Shown: piece after piece, positions 24,788 to 37,295 of the stretch
How positions within the stretch are numbered: position 1 is the first letter of the stretch
How the letters are laid out: each line of letters begins with the position of its first letter
DNA from: Rhyacophila brunnea
Lineage: Eukaryota > Arthropoda > Insecta > Trichoptera > Rhyacophilidae
Reading direction: 5' to 3'
Length of the DNA stretch: 64,000 nucleotides
Assembly (NCBI GenBank): GCA_022495005.1
Contig: JAGYXB010001962.1
Coordinates: 310,001-374,000 of the forward strand
Notes under the pieces: model-generated
Told to the model about the DNA's origin: nothing
What the model saw: only the letters and a program-made list of their open reading frames with translations
Databases searched by the model: none
Program-made: the position numbers and the translations under genes

Positions 24788-25468
24788 TCTATTCTGTACA
24801 CAATGCTACTATCGGCGGCTATCGAATGTGGTTTATCATATTTAGTATTGAGGCGGTTAATTGTTACAATAAGTTAACCGTCTGAACTGTCAAATAGTGC
24901 TATGTTTTAATGGTTACATGTAAATTGTACGTAAAACATTTCACCGTGGCACAGTTTGCCGTGAGCTTTCTTATCGGAAAGAGATGGACGTATACTATAC
25001 GGTCTCCAATTTTATTAGATTCAATATGAACATTAATTCAATTTTCATAGCTGATTTTGGCAACATTCATGAATTCAAGAATGAAAACCTAATCTAACCT
25101 AACAAATAATACAGTATATTGGTTATTTTCAAAAAAAATTTGCTGCTGACTTCCTGTAAAGTGTAAACCGACAAGAATCGTGTTTTTTAGTCATGATTTT
25201 TATGTCAGTACTATACGACCCACAGAGGTTGGACGGTCTTTAAAGTACAAACATACACAATTTTACGGTGAAGTGTGATACGGCCAAATTCATACATACA
25301 AGTTTCCGGACACGTGTTTTAACAGCACGTCTCTTGGCTGTGTTAACTTTAAGAGCGAGATAGACAGTTTAGACGGCTAACTTATTGTAATAATTATAAT
25401 ACCTCAATACATAAATATGATAAACTACCCTCTATAGCCGCTGATAGCAGCCTTGTGTATAGTATAGA
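24788..25468. mobile_element. MITE family B carrying a family A insertion
   Basis: The left end is TCTATTCTGTACACAATGC and the right end reads back as ATCTATACTATACACAAGGC. Family B sequence is continuous up to GTGCTATGTTTTAA (24910) and resumes at TGTTTTAACAGC (25315). The gap is exactly filled by a family A element with an 8-bp duplication. Confidence 0.85.
24911..25314 (+). mobile_element. TTAGG-bearing element family A, 404 bp, exact TSD TGTTTTAA
   Basis: It begins TGGTTACATGTAAATTGTAC and ends AGTTTCCGGACACG. TGTTTTAA lies at 24903-24910 and again at 25315-25322, inside otherwise continuous family B sequence. This copy is the best definition of the family boundaries. The terminal inverted repeat is weak: AAATTGTACG on one side, AACTTGTA on the other. 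The CCTAA tract is degenerate here (about two good units). Confidence 0.92.
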
Positions 25469-25727
25469 TGCACTGATAGTTTATTGTCAGGAGATACGGT
25501 GGGAAGTTAAAGATTTTTTGTCAGTGGAAAGGAAAAGGCTGGTCCCCTACTGGTTTCGGAAATATTGAATAATCATCAGGAATGTTGGGCACGGAATACA
25601 GAGATCGCTGAAGTGATCATCAATGCTGATAGAAATGGCAAAGAAGAAGAATCCAGATTAAATTTATAGTTGGAAATTAATTTTAAATGAATACAGTCGA
25701 AAATTATTGTTTCTATACAGTACACAC

Positions 25728-26413
25728 TAGGGATCCCGAGCTATTTTCGATACCTATAAATCCCGGGATTGATTTTTTTTATCAATTTTTATGGAAAATA
25801 AAATAAAAACGAAAATATAACAGAAAAAAATACCTTTAATAACAAATAACTAAATTATAAATAAACTGAGTTTGAATGAAGTTTGATTTATACCCATAAT
25901 GTAAGTTGCCGATTCATTTTATTTTTTCACACACATTAATAAAAATGAGAAAGATTGGAAAAAAACAATGCTTCGCAGTTTTAACAAAGTAATTCCACCA
26001 TGATCTCATACGTTTTAGGGCAGTTTCATATTTGGCTGACTAATTAGATTTATGAAGCGGAAAGGCCATACACCACGATTTGCTTTACTATTTTAAATCT
26101 CGCTAACCCATTCATTAAGTTTTTACTATCAGAAACAGCAATCGCATATTAAATTCACATTATTATTTATATTACAATATTATTTACTCCATTAAACTTA
26201 TGTGTTTTCAAGATTGAACGTACACAATATTAACAATAAAAATGTCTTAAATAGTATTAATTATACTAGATTTATTTTTGACCTATTTTATCAATGTTAT
26301 TTGTAAATATAAAATTTTTATATTAACAATGGAAAAAATTCCAATCCCGGGATTGTAAAATTGTAATCCCGAAATCCCGGGATCAGAATTTTGGCTCTGG
26401 ATTGGATTCCCTA
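25728..26413. mobile_element. hAT-type element with exact 8-bp TSD (GTACACAC)
   Basis: The ends are TAGGGATCCCGAGC and GGATTCCCTA, with sub-terminal ATCCCGGGATTG repeats at both sides (25768, 26343, 26377). GTACACAC occurs at 25720-25727 and 26414-26421. The interior is AT-rich. A minus-strand stretch around 25960-26040 reads ETALKRMRSWWNYF-like residues that could be transposase debris, too weak to claim. Confidence 0.9.
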
Positions 26414-27017
26414 GTACACACTATTAATGTCATAACTGTATTTTGAGATACATTCTTAAGTGAAGGTTAATTCGAGTTGATTTATTTCGAATAATTCAAA
26501 TATTTAAAAAATGCAATAAAGATTCAAGTTGTATTTTCACATCGTAACAATATTATGTCATGTTTTTTGAACAGGAATACTGTGTTATACAGAGAGAGAA
26601 AAAAAATATTAAATTTATCGCGAACAGCCGCGAAAATTCTATCTATTTTATGCGGTAATATTTATGTTTATGTCATCGAATAAAAACGATTTTTGTGTAT
26701 TATATTTACCTAATAATTAACATTTACTGCAAAATAAACAACTGCTTTATAATTGCGCTAGCAGTAGATTAGTGGACAGAACATCCGACTCTAAATTGAT
26801 GTATCTAAAAACCCAGAGTTTGGACCCAATGGGACGAGAATAGATTAACTAGTATTGTCCATAAAGACGTCTCATTACATCGTTTTTTTCTTTATAATAC
26901 AACAATTAGGCTCAATGATAATAGTTGTCAGTAATTAGCATTAGCAGTGATATAGTCATAAAAACGATGTGTGACCTCACAGACCATCGAATTCGATGCC
27001 CTCGGATGAGAAGCCAG

Positions 27018-27594
27018 CAGTGGCGAAGGGCGGGGAGGTATGCTGTTAAGATCCAACACAAATAGTGCACAGTAAACTTTCATGAGTCAAACATATTTGT
27101 TTTATTGAACTTAGACTACAGTGTGTTTGTTAGTTTTTTTAAATTGAATTAAACCCTGCCTAATCCATGTCATAGTACATAATAGTCAAAAAATAGTCGT
27201 GTATCTATAGAATATCTAACATTATGCCATTAAACTATGCATTATTTTAGATATTTTATATATAAAGTATATTTTTAATGATTATGGTTTGGTTAGGCAG
27301 GGCTTAACGAATTTTAACTAACTAATTAAAACTATCTGTAATATGTATACTTATTTCAACGAAAACAAATAAGTGTGACTGAAAAAGTGTGCATTATTTT
27401 TATCGTATCGCCCATAGTATACCTTAATTATTATGGTGTGGTTTAGGCGTGGTTTAATTGAATTTTAAAAACTCACCAGCACCATCTGCAAATTGCATTT
27501 TTATTTCAATGAAAACTAATAAGTATGACTGACAAAATTTAGTTTGCACTATTTATGTCGAATCTTAACAGCCTACCTCCACCCTTCGCCACTG
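27018..27594. mobile_element. hAT-MITE family F, reference copy with TSD
   Basis: It starts CAGTGGCGAAGGGCGGGG and ends with the reverse complement, CACCCTTCGCCACTG. Flanks GAAGCCAG (27010-27017) and GAAGTCAG (27595-27602) match 7/8. Inside, a module of about 130 bases (TTTGTTTTC..GAA, ATTTGCAGATGG, TTAGTTTTTAAAATTC, AAACCCTGCCTAAACCAAAC) appears forward, then reversed, so the element is a modular palindrome. Confidence 0.92.
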
Positions 27595-28356
27595 GAAGTC
27601 AGTGCCTTACACATTGGACTCTGACTTATGAGGGTCGTCCAATGGGATGTGCGAAATGCCAAATACTATTCCTCATAAAAATCTTGTCATTATCCACTAT
27701 TTAATAATGAGCGTATACTCTACTTTTTGTGTTAAAGTTTAGTTTACTGAGTCAAAACCTGGACGTTAAAGGAACGAACAATTAGTAGATTGAAGGCATT
27801 CTAGATGTGGAAATATTTCTTATCTAAGTTTATTGATATTATAAATAAAGATGTTTTATGATGAGCCACTACATCATGATAACTTATGGCCGCATTTTCA
27901 GCAATGGCAAGTATCATTTATATCAGTTTATAATGCAGGGAATTCTCTTATCGACGCAATCAGTAGTGATCCGATACGCAATTAATTTGATCACCAACCT
28001 TCGATAGGAAACGGCGCAAAAGGAAGAATATATTATTATATTTGAAAAAAGAACGAATATTTACGCAATAGAAAATGTAATAGTAATGAAGCGATTTTTC
28101 AAAAGAAGCCTGTAAAGAGTTATGCAGGTCATATTGTATTGGAGAGGTTTATCATCAGTAGAATTATCGAAGATCGATGCGGAATACACAGGTCCACTAT
28201 TAAATGGTCCAACCAATGATACGGACCTTTCAATACTTTCATTTAAAAGGATTGTTTGAGACATATAATGAGGAAAGGACTCACGGTCCTATACAGTGTG
28301 AATAAACATATTATTTTGTAACGGAAAAAGTAATGTTTATATAACTTATGATCAAA

Positions 28357-28895
28357 TGGGTGAAGCGAGGGGTGGAGGTAGGCTGGATTCGACATATATA
28401 GTGCACACTAATCTTTGTAAGTCATACTTATTTGTTTTCGTTGAATTAAGAATACAATTTGCAGATGGTGCTGAAGAGTTTTTAAAATTCAAATAAACCC
28501 TGCCTAAACCAAACCATAATAGTTTATGTATGCTATGGGCGATCCGATAAAAATAGTGCACACTTTTTCAGTCATACTTATTTGTTTTCGTTGAATTAAA
28601 AAAAACATATTACAGATGGAATTAGTTATTTTTTTTTAAATTCATTACCTACATCCTGCCAATAACAAACCATAATCAATATGTATGTATGGTTTAATGG
28701 CATAATTTTAGATATTTTATAGATAAACGAATATTTTTTGATTATTATCAACTATGACTCAGATTAGGCAGACTAATAAACACTATCTACACATTACAGT
28801 CTTATTTCAATGAAAACAAATACGTTTGTCCGATAAAGTTTAGTGTGCACTATTTATACCGAATATTAACAGCCTACCTCCACCTTTCGCCACTG
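28357..28895. mobile_element. hAT-MITE family F, left end mutated
   Basis: The right terminus CACCTTTCGCCACTG is intact, followed by TCAAAATA. The left end (TGAAGCGAGGGGTGGAGGTA) is rearranged and preceded by TCAAATGG, a partial match to the right flank. Inner modules are as in 27018. A 69-residue minus-strand open frame over the left end is incidental. Confidence 0.8.
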
Positions 28896-29749
28896 TCAAA
28901 ATAAATAATACTGCATACATATTTCAAAATTTAAAATTCTGCACTTATTTAAAAATGTCACAGTTCTAATATAATATAATTATTTTTATGTGCTATTGAG
29001 TATTTGAGAAAAAATCTATTTTTTGTTTATCAACGTTTGTATCGTACTCTACGTTCGAAAGATCAGTGTTTCTCAAATAAACTGAGAGACATTCATTCAC
29101 TTCCAACGCGAAATAACCGTGAAAAATTTCAAATATAGCAATTAGCAGTTAACAGAAGAAAAAAACTTCACAAAAATAAACAGCGGATCGATTTCCTGTC
29201 ACTTAAATAAACACAGTGTGGAAAATAATAAAATATATTATAATAAACATCACCTTTTGGCGTAGAGTCAAAGCTTCCACTCGCAAAAATCACAAGTTTC
29301 AACAAAGGTACTCCGCGAAATAAATTTACAATACCACAGAGAGATCTTCTCGGCACGACGTGCACACTTGTTTTACGGCGCATATAGTGGAAAACTATTT
29401 TTAACTCACAACTTAGCTTTCCGTTAAAACAATCAAACCATTTATGGAGTTTTACGGTAGTCAAAATAACACAATGGTCCTATTTCGATTGAGTTATTTG
29501 TTACACGAATTGTACACTGGTTAATTATGTATATCTATAATGTCACTATAGAGAGTTTCAATTATTGTGTACTTAATCACGTATAAATGTATCGAAATGT
29601 TTAAGTCTTCGAGGAGTGTTTTGTTTTATATCACATTCAGGCAAGTTTTACAAGGGAAAATCCTAATCGAAACAATTGTTATCGAACCGTTTGATAAAGA
29701 CAGCGAAGCGCTTATGATATCTGTAACCGCGTCGTTTTTCATTGATAAC

Positions 29750-30020
29750 GTTGTTTCTGCGGTATCGCATTGTTCGCGAAATGTTAGGTTATGTCGCCTG
29801 TCTTGCGGGGTGGGGCTGCGCCTGAATGGGGCTCGCGCGAGACTGTCGCGGATCGTTGGGACAACTGCTTTTAAAGCTTCGGCCGCACGATGACCTCCGC
29901 GACGGCCAAAAGAAGCTTCCGAGACAAAAGACGCCGTCCGTGGAAACGTGGTGCTTTTGCGCGAAACTGCTGCAGAGTGATGAATTGTGAGAGGTCGAAA
30001 AGTGGAACTGGCAGGTATGC
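29750..30020. other. GC/CpG-rich island with a possible first exon
   Basis: This is one of two conspicuous CpG-dense blocks in an AT-rich window (TTGCGGGGTGGGGCTGCGCC, CTCGCGCGAGACTGTCGCGG). An ATG at 29890 opens a frame (MTSATAKRSFRDKRRRP..) that runs through a consensus-like donor, GGCAG|GTATGC, at 30014/30015 and stops at about 30060. This could be a promoter plus first exon, or a fragment of a GC-rich transposon. No protein family is recognised and no partner exon was identified. Confidence 0.35.
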
Positions 30021-30347
30021 GGGTAGGCCGGGAATGTCAAGTGTTTTATTGATGTGGAAATAGAATGAACTTACTGGACTTTTAATGAGACAAAAATATA
30101 TGGCTGCCTTTTCCTACTAAATCAATATACCACTCAAAGTCTGTCTATTTTGATTTAAAAATAAATTCATGAAATTCATTAGTTTAATTTTTTTCAAAAC
30201 AAAATGTGTGTGGCCTATACGCACAGAATAGTAAGTAACTTAATAATACACATTAACGTCCATATTTACCATTTGAAATGTATTCAAATATGAACAAAAT
30301 TATACCAATAATTCACACATACCTATATAGAAAAATTATGTATTTCC

Positions 30348-30917
30348 CAGTGGTGAGTGGTGGAGGTAGGCTGTTAAGATTCGTCATAAATAGTGCAGAC
30401 TAGACTTTGTCAGTCATTCTTTTTTGTTTTCATTGAAATAAGAATAGAATTTGCAGATGGCGCTGGTTAGTTTTTAAAAATCATTTAAACCCTGTCTAAA
30501 CCAAACCATAATAGTGTAAGTATGCTATCGGCGATCCGACAAAAATAGTGCACACTTTTTCTGTCATACTTATTTATTTTCGTTGAATTAATAATACATA
30601 ATTATTACAAATGGTGATAGTTAGTTTTCCAAAATTCATTAAACCCTACCTTACCAAACCATAATTGATAAAAAATAATTTTCTTTCTATAAAATATTTA
30701 AAATTATGTATGATTTAATGGTATCATTTCAGATATTTATATTATATATTTTTTTCTGTTATCTACAATGGCTTGGTTTAATTGGATTTAAAAATTAACA
30801 AACACTACCCACCCATTACAGTCTTAGTTTAATGAAAACAATTACGTTTGACTGAAAAAGTTTAGTGTGCACTCTTTATGTCGGATCTTAACAACCTACC
30901 TCTACCCTTCGCCACTG
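30348..30917. mobile_element. hAT-MITE family F with TSD
   Basis: It starts CAGTGGTGAGTGGTGGAGGT and ends TACCCTTCGCCACTG. Flanks GTATTTCC (30340-30347) and GTATTTAC (30918-30925) match 7/8. The inner modular palindrome is shared with the other copies. Confidence 0.9.
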
Positions 30918-31896
30918 GTATTTACAATTAATAAAGAAAATCGTGTAACACTGAAGAACTATATAGCAATTTTGTTATAATCAATAATTCATTGATCTGA
31001 CAGTTAAATTCCGTTATTAAAATTTTATAGGTATTAAAAAAAATGTTTTATCTTCAGTTTAAAATGTTCAGAATAGAGGTGAGTTAGAAAGACTGTCACC
31101 AGTTTGTGTACTCGAGTATCGGATGAAACTACCCATACTCAGTACGTGTGGCCCAATAAACTTGTTCCAAAAAACTTGTGATGATATCATCGAGAGTCGC
31201 TGGCTAGTTGGTAGACTTTCAATACTATTGCCATTAAATGCGCGCGAGCGAGGTAGTACTTGAATACAATTATATTTTAATTTATTAGTCTTGTATGCGA
31301 ATGACATCATCTTATGTATGAAAAAACAGGTCATAAATTTTCTGTAGCAGCATATTTTTTCCCCGGAAATGTGGTGAGGTGACTGAGGTGACACGGTTTA
31401 CAATAAAAAAAATCATTGTTATTAATTTTATCTTAATAAGAATATTATAACATAACATAAAAACAATTCATAAATTTAATTTGTTTTTTGTGTTTTGTAA
31501 TTTTTATAATAAATGGGTCATTTCGAAAAGCCCAGCTCAGTGTATTTTTAGCGATTCTATTGAAGCCGATATTTCAAATACTAATATGGAGTTAAGTTTT
31601 AGTTCCAGTTTAGTATGAGGCTTATGTCACATACGCACGCCAACCGCTCTATATAGTATTACAAATACTAGTAAGTATTTTGGAACAAGTTTTGATACAA
31701 AGTATTTTTTTATACTGGTAGTAAGTATACTTAGTCTTCAAAATCGACCAGATTTCCAACCCCTAGTTCAGAATCGAATACCTCCTCACTTATGATATCC
31801 TATATGTTATAGGTACCTACAAAATTTTGAAAGTTATATTGAATCTGTTTATCAGATTAATTACTTGGATAATTTGTCTATATACGGATCGATGTA

Positions 31897-31941
<45 letters not shown>

Positions 31942-32979
31942 GAATAAAAATTCTATTATTACAGATAAGAATAATATGTTTCACATACACCAAAGTCGTA
32001 GTGAAAAATCTTTACAATGAAAACAAGGAAGAAAATCTAAATGACCACAGCTTAAATTTGGTGGCACTTTGAAGGGCGAAGCTTTGATTGAAATGCATTG
32101 TTTTGAATGCTTTTGTTTCAGAATTTTCATACGTCAGACTTCAAACCATTGTTCTGATAATTCAGATGATAATCTCTCTTAGTTGCACACAGAAAAATGG
32201 TTGGTGAGGGATCCATTTTGAAAAAATATACATAATATTTTAAATTGATTTTTAAAACGGCGACGATTTCTACATTTACCCGTCAACTGCTTGTTGTTTC
32301 TTATCACTTCAACAGCGGAATACTTAACTGTTACAGGTATATTCCCCATACCTAGACACTCCGTAGTTTCAGATAAATACCTGGCATGCAGGTATAAAAC
32401 TAAGGGTGTCCACTTACAAGTAATTGTGAGCTGTCGCATTCACAAGTGGTTATCGAATACGCGTGTGATTTAACAGTCATAATTATGAGGTTTGTTAATA
32501 TCCGTTTGTGTCGTCCGCGTTGTCCTGTCATTACTTGATATTTGCATGGGTATAAGAAGATCTACATTCAATCAACGTAGAGTTACATGAAGGCAGTCAA
32601 TGTTGTTTTTTGGAAAGCTAAATCATTATTGATTACATTCTAATGAATTTAAGTATAGTGCTGAATCCATTAGAATTTAAATTCATATTCCATCAAGTAC
32701 CCTCGGTCGATAGTACATTATTGATTAGTTGAAACATCAGATGTGACTAAATTGAAATTTTAGGGGCGTAGCTAACTTAACGCACGAGTATGCAAATATT
32801 GAAGGCCCAGCCGGCCAAGGGACACTTAATCCTAGTATGATAGTTGCTCCTGAATTTTTTTGTCAATATAACGATTAAAAAAAAGTTTCATAATAAATCG
32901 CACGGAAATCTTGGAAGGAAATATAAACAGAACAAACACGAAAATCCAACTATACAAAAATGATGAGACCATTATTGTG
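30918..32979. other. No gene recognised; contains an AT microsatellite
   Basis: Open frames at 31068-31394 (minus) and 32179-32439 (minus) have no recognisable domain. An (AT)n run occupies about 31904-31941. Confidence 0.45.
31904..31941. repeat. (AT)n microsatellite
   Basis: An uninterrupted alternating AT run of about 38 bases. Confidence 0.95.
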
Positions 32980-33262
32980 CTACGGTGATGTGGCGTGGAA
33001 AGGTGCATGCTGGGCATAACGCGTAAAGATCACAAAAGAAACCAATGTATTAAGAGTACGCGATATGACAGAGTTCACTAATAATGCCGTCATACAGTGT
33101 TACCCAAGGGGCACTAAACGTCCTAAAATCCGCTGGATAGGTGAGCTCATAAAGTTCGGTGGAAGTACGTGGTAGCAAAGAACTAGGGACTGATAAGAGT
33201 GGAGAGAGCTGGGGGATGCCTTCATCCAACAGTGAATCGACCCCGGCCGGTGATGATGATTC
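32980..33262 (+). pseudogene. Decayed RT C-terminus, same family as 672-1058
   Basis: Scattered words GTGCATGCTGGGCATAACGC, GTGTTACCCAAGGGGCACTA, AATCCGCTGGATAG, AAGTTCGGTGGAAGTACGTG and CCAACAGTGAATCGACCCCG align with the fragment at 672-1058. It has several frameshifts and stops. It ends in the same TGATGATGAT tail. Confidence 0.75.
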
Positions 33263-34384
33263 TGAATTAAAATATATTGATTTTAAGAAACTTAATAATA
33301 TGTTTTTTTAGGACTAGAAAATCATCTTATTTACGCACCCAATAGTAAATATGAGTATCTGTGTTTATATTCAATTTATTGATCTGACAGGAAAAGTTCA
33401 TTTCATTTGTTTCGAATGTTTTATATTTAAAATTTGCTTTTATTATTTTATGTGCGCTGTATTCGAATTGAATCGAACATCTCCTTATATAATATGGTGC
33501 CCTGATACTTTATCATGTTTCGTGACGAGTTTTGGTCTCACATTCCTGCCTTTTAAGCAATTTTGCGCTACATATAGGTACGTTTTATTTAAAAACTCAT
33601 TTTGTATTTCCATTTTAGGACATTTTCATTTAGAGCTAGTTTCTTCGTAAAATATCGACCCATCGACCTTGCCAGAGAGTATTTTCAATTTCCCAGTCAT
33701 CGCCTTCCCGCCAAAGTCGAATACTATTATCCGCAAACTAAAATAAACTGAAACTCGAAAGAGTTCGAGATTTTCCTGCCCACGCTATCGCAATCAATCC
33801 ATCATTCAAATCGATTGTAGATTCCGTAGAAAATTAAACAATTTATTATTCACGAAATATTTTTATATTGTGTAAAACTATTATCACGCTGTTTGCGTCA
33901 GTGTATTAAATTAAATTTCAGAGCCGAGTTAACTCGTCAAAGCATGTATCGCGTCAGGCCATGGACGAGTTAACTCGTGCATTCATATACACATCATAAC
34001 TTATGAATAAACTAGTTGTGTATATTTTCTAAATACTATTTATCATTTTAGTGTGAAAATATTCACGGTAAAGTCGAGAAACATGTTGCTTTGGTAAGTT
34101 TTCACAAATATTTATCATTCTGTTCCTATTTCAATTTTTGATGGATTTATTTTTATCCAAAAATAGCTGGCCTACAAGTCAGTAAGTGTCCACCTAGTAA
34201 AAATTGGCTGGCTGTGAAAAGGTTAAGGAATTTTTAGTAAGTACTATTGTTAGCTTTCAGCATCTAGTTACGTACCAACGAACGATAGAGAGCTATACGT
34301 TGTGATTTAATTTCAAAAGAGTAGTGTAGTAAATGATAACGAATTTATACACGAACGAGATGTCACCAAACGTGTATATATTAA
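33263..34384. other. No gene recognised
   Basis: A 99-residue open frame at 33351-33650 lacks recognisable motifs. Two copies of the palindrome GAGTTAACTCGT lie at about 33925 and 33968. Confidence 0.4.
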
Positions 34385-34540
34385 ATATACATATTTTGAA
34401 AATATCTAATGCAAATACACACTATAAAAAATCATTTTGTAGAAACAAATACTACACCCGACGGGAATCTACTAGATTCGCGCCAGTATGCTTTTCCACT
34501 ACGGGCATCTTAGTTAATTACGACGATTTTAACTGGTAGT
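34385..34540 (-). mobile_element. tRNA-derived SINE, family 2, minus-strand copy
   Basis: Minus strand: the A-box-like region comes from CGTAGTGGAAAAGCATACTG, and the B-box-like region from the complement of CGACGGGAATCTACTAGATT. It is followed by the family tail (complement of ATACATATTTTGAAAATATC). The flank CGACGATTTTAACTGGTAGT is shared with 23420-23450. Confidence 0.65.
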
Positions 34541-35548
34541 TGTTGCATGAAATGCTTATCGAATTGCGTTATAATGTTGGCTATCAGTTTTACTATATTA
34601 AATGAAAGTAGGTATCAACTAATTCCTTAATTACTAACCGACGTCGCGGATTACTCCATTATTTAGTTTTTATAACGTAGGTACTTGCTAATAATTTAAT
34701 AAACTATTTTTTATGTGAATGAAATTTCATTTTAAAACTTGTAGTTTTCTGTAGTAGTAGTAAAGTGTGCTTACAAAATAGTAATAGTTTTTATTCACAG
34801 GTGCCACTGTTAATTTATAATAATACTATTAAACATTACAAGTGATTGTGTACAAAAGTCATACATAATATATTATGTACATACAATAAAGAGTTGCCAT
34901 TATGCATTTAAGGGTTAACATGCTTTATACGAGGAATTGCTGTTAACAATTCGTTCAACAGGTTGGTTGACTACTTCGGATCCAAACGCAATTGGAAAAA
35001 AGTGGCTGTCATTTTGTCCACTATTATATTGCGGGGGAAAGTCACGTAAGAAGAGAGTTGAATAATTCAATAAACTAAAAATAATAACTCCGCCGAAAAA
35101 TATGAATACTCGAACACTTGTGACATGAATATTTGGGTTAACATATTATGATTTTTTTTTCTCTCCGCTGTCTATTTCCGAGTCACAAAATGAATTCCTT
35201 TATAAATGCACGGCTATTTTTGACCCGAAGGTCTGACACTAGGTTATTTTAATCCTAGTTTGTTCACTCTTTTGCGAGATGGTCGGTCAAAATGTAAACA
35301 AAACGGATACGTAGAAAACGTGTGTTAGTTTGAATTAACGCGTCCTTATATAGTACCGATCGTGATTGGCTAAAAATTGCTGATTGTGAACCCCTAATAA
35401 ATTTGTTCCTAATTTAAAATTATTTGACAGATATGTAATCAATTGGTTTTCACATCACCTCATATAATATATTTATTTATACCTACGTGAAAAAGGATTC
35501 AAACATATAACTACTTTGTATGAAACGTTTTCTTTCAAACACTGGATG

Positions 35549-35789
35549 TTTTTTTTTTTGTTTTTGACCATGTTCGATCCTAAGAAGATCATATTATGGG
35601 CCTCAGAGTGGAAACTTGTATCACCAGATTACTGTTTGTACGAGATGTTGGCCACTTGCTCAATCTATTAGGTCCATACTCTGACTTCAAACACATATTG
35701 AAAAAAATGTGTATTTACCAGACCCAGGATTTGAACCTGGGATCCAAAACATTATAAGTCGATGTGGTAGTCGCACGGTCATCGTGGGA
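35549..35789 (-). mobile_element. tRNA-derived SINE, family 1, minus-strand copy
   Basis: Read on the minus strand: the tRNA-like head with a clean T-arm (CCCAGGTTCAAATCCTGGG), the family body (GAGTCAGAGTATGGACCTAA) and an A-rich tail, which is the T-run at 35549-35560. It is full length relative to the copy at 2130. Confidence 0.85.
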
Positions 35790-36814
35790 GTATAGAACCT
35801 ATGAAATATGGAGTAAGTGAACGATACATTAATTAATAGGTTTCACTAAAGCAGTGATTCCTAAAATGAAAGCAAAGCTGGGTCTCATCTTTATTTTGTA
35901 TGAATCGTTTTATGTAATTTGTGTCTTAAGGATATTTTTATACATGTAAAAGAACAAACATCGTAGGTATTTAAATAATTTGTCTCTAGTATGTGTTCTT
36001 ACGTAGTCAAACCGTTTGCTTATATATTAGTAAACATCGGATTTACATGGTATTGCAGCAGTGTAGAGTATAATATGCTTCATAACTTTGCACTCCGGCT
36101 CTAGGATGAAAATGATGTACCTAATATATTCTAAAAATATATTTTTTACATATATTATCTGTCTATTTATTTATTACTACATATATTAATATAAGTAAAT
36201 ATCATTTGATCTAATTGTATGCGAGGTAATCAGGCAAAGAGACGTATCAGTATAGTAAAGAGTGCAAAAAAGTGTAAAGTTATAAAACGTATACTCTACT
36301 ATTATATGTATGTAAGTAGTGATACGTTTTGATTTTACAATAACGAATGTGGCAATTTAAATATTTTGGTGACACATTTTATAGTCAGGAAATATATTAT
36401 GTAAGTATGCTCTAAAATGGGGCGGTACCCAAAAAAATTAAGAAACTATGCTCCAAAGCAACTGCCAGCCCTTAAGTAAAGATGCTACTATCGTGACAGG
36501 TATATTTTGACATAATCTAAGTTAATTCTGTGTGCCCATCTTTTTCTGTATCAAGATCAATCTCCGTTCTTGGCCTTGCTGTTCATATTCCACAGTCGGA
36601 TTAAAGAGATTAAACCAACGCCAACATCTGTCAAGTGGTTTCTTGATTTCCGTTTCGCGCTTTCAGAGCTTCTTGAAAAAAACGGAACGATTTTTAAAGT
36701 ATCTCAAATTGTGCCTATATGAAATTTAGATTCGCAGTTTAATAAATATTTACTAAACCAGTGCCAACTGAAGATAAAATCTTTATGTTTTTAATAGGTA
36801 ACGGTAGGTAAGGT

Positions 36815-36960
36815 GTACGCTTGTCAAGTCGTGGGTCATGGGTTCGATACGCGGTTTTAATAAATCCACATGTAGTTTTTTTTTTTTTTTTTTTAAAAAA
36901 AACTCAGGCTGACACCCATCTTTTGTAAAAAAAAAAACAGTGTGTGTACTTATGTACGCG
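36815..36960 (+). mobile_element. Degenerate SINE-like fragment
   Basis: GTCATGGGTTCGATACGCGG resembles a Pol III B box. It is followed by a long T/A homopolymer (36878-36902) and CAGGCTGACACCCATCTTTT, a word also found in the SINE-1 body. The head is not recognisable, so this is a low-confidence call. Confidence 0.4.
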
Positions 36961-37295
36961 CGTTAGAAGTTATACTTCGTTGGCGTAACAAAATTTGTGA
37001 TAAATTAGATTCTTTGACTAGCTCTTAATTATCTTGTTAAATTACACACTCAAGAAAAAGCACCGTTTATTGGAACGCCGTTGGTTTATTTCTATACACT
37101 TTAACTTATATTACTAAATTATATAATGGTTTTTCGTTGTTTTTATTTTTAAAGTACCAACTGTCACTCTGACGTTTAATCGTTTGTTTACGTAAGGAAT
37201 TGCAAATGGCCGACAATAATATATTCGCTGCCTAGGCAACGGAACAATTCTAAACTATAATATACTGTATAATCGTCACGATTGCAGTACCATAC

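Noticed and set aside
29567..29893. 108-residue plus-strand frame running into the GC-rich island
   Set aside because: Composition changes sharply midway and no domain is seen. The open frame is probably chance plus GC enrichment.
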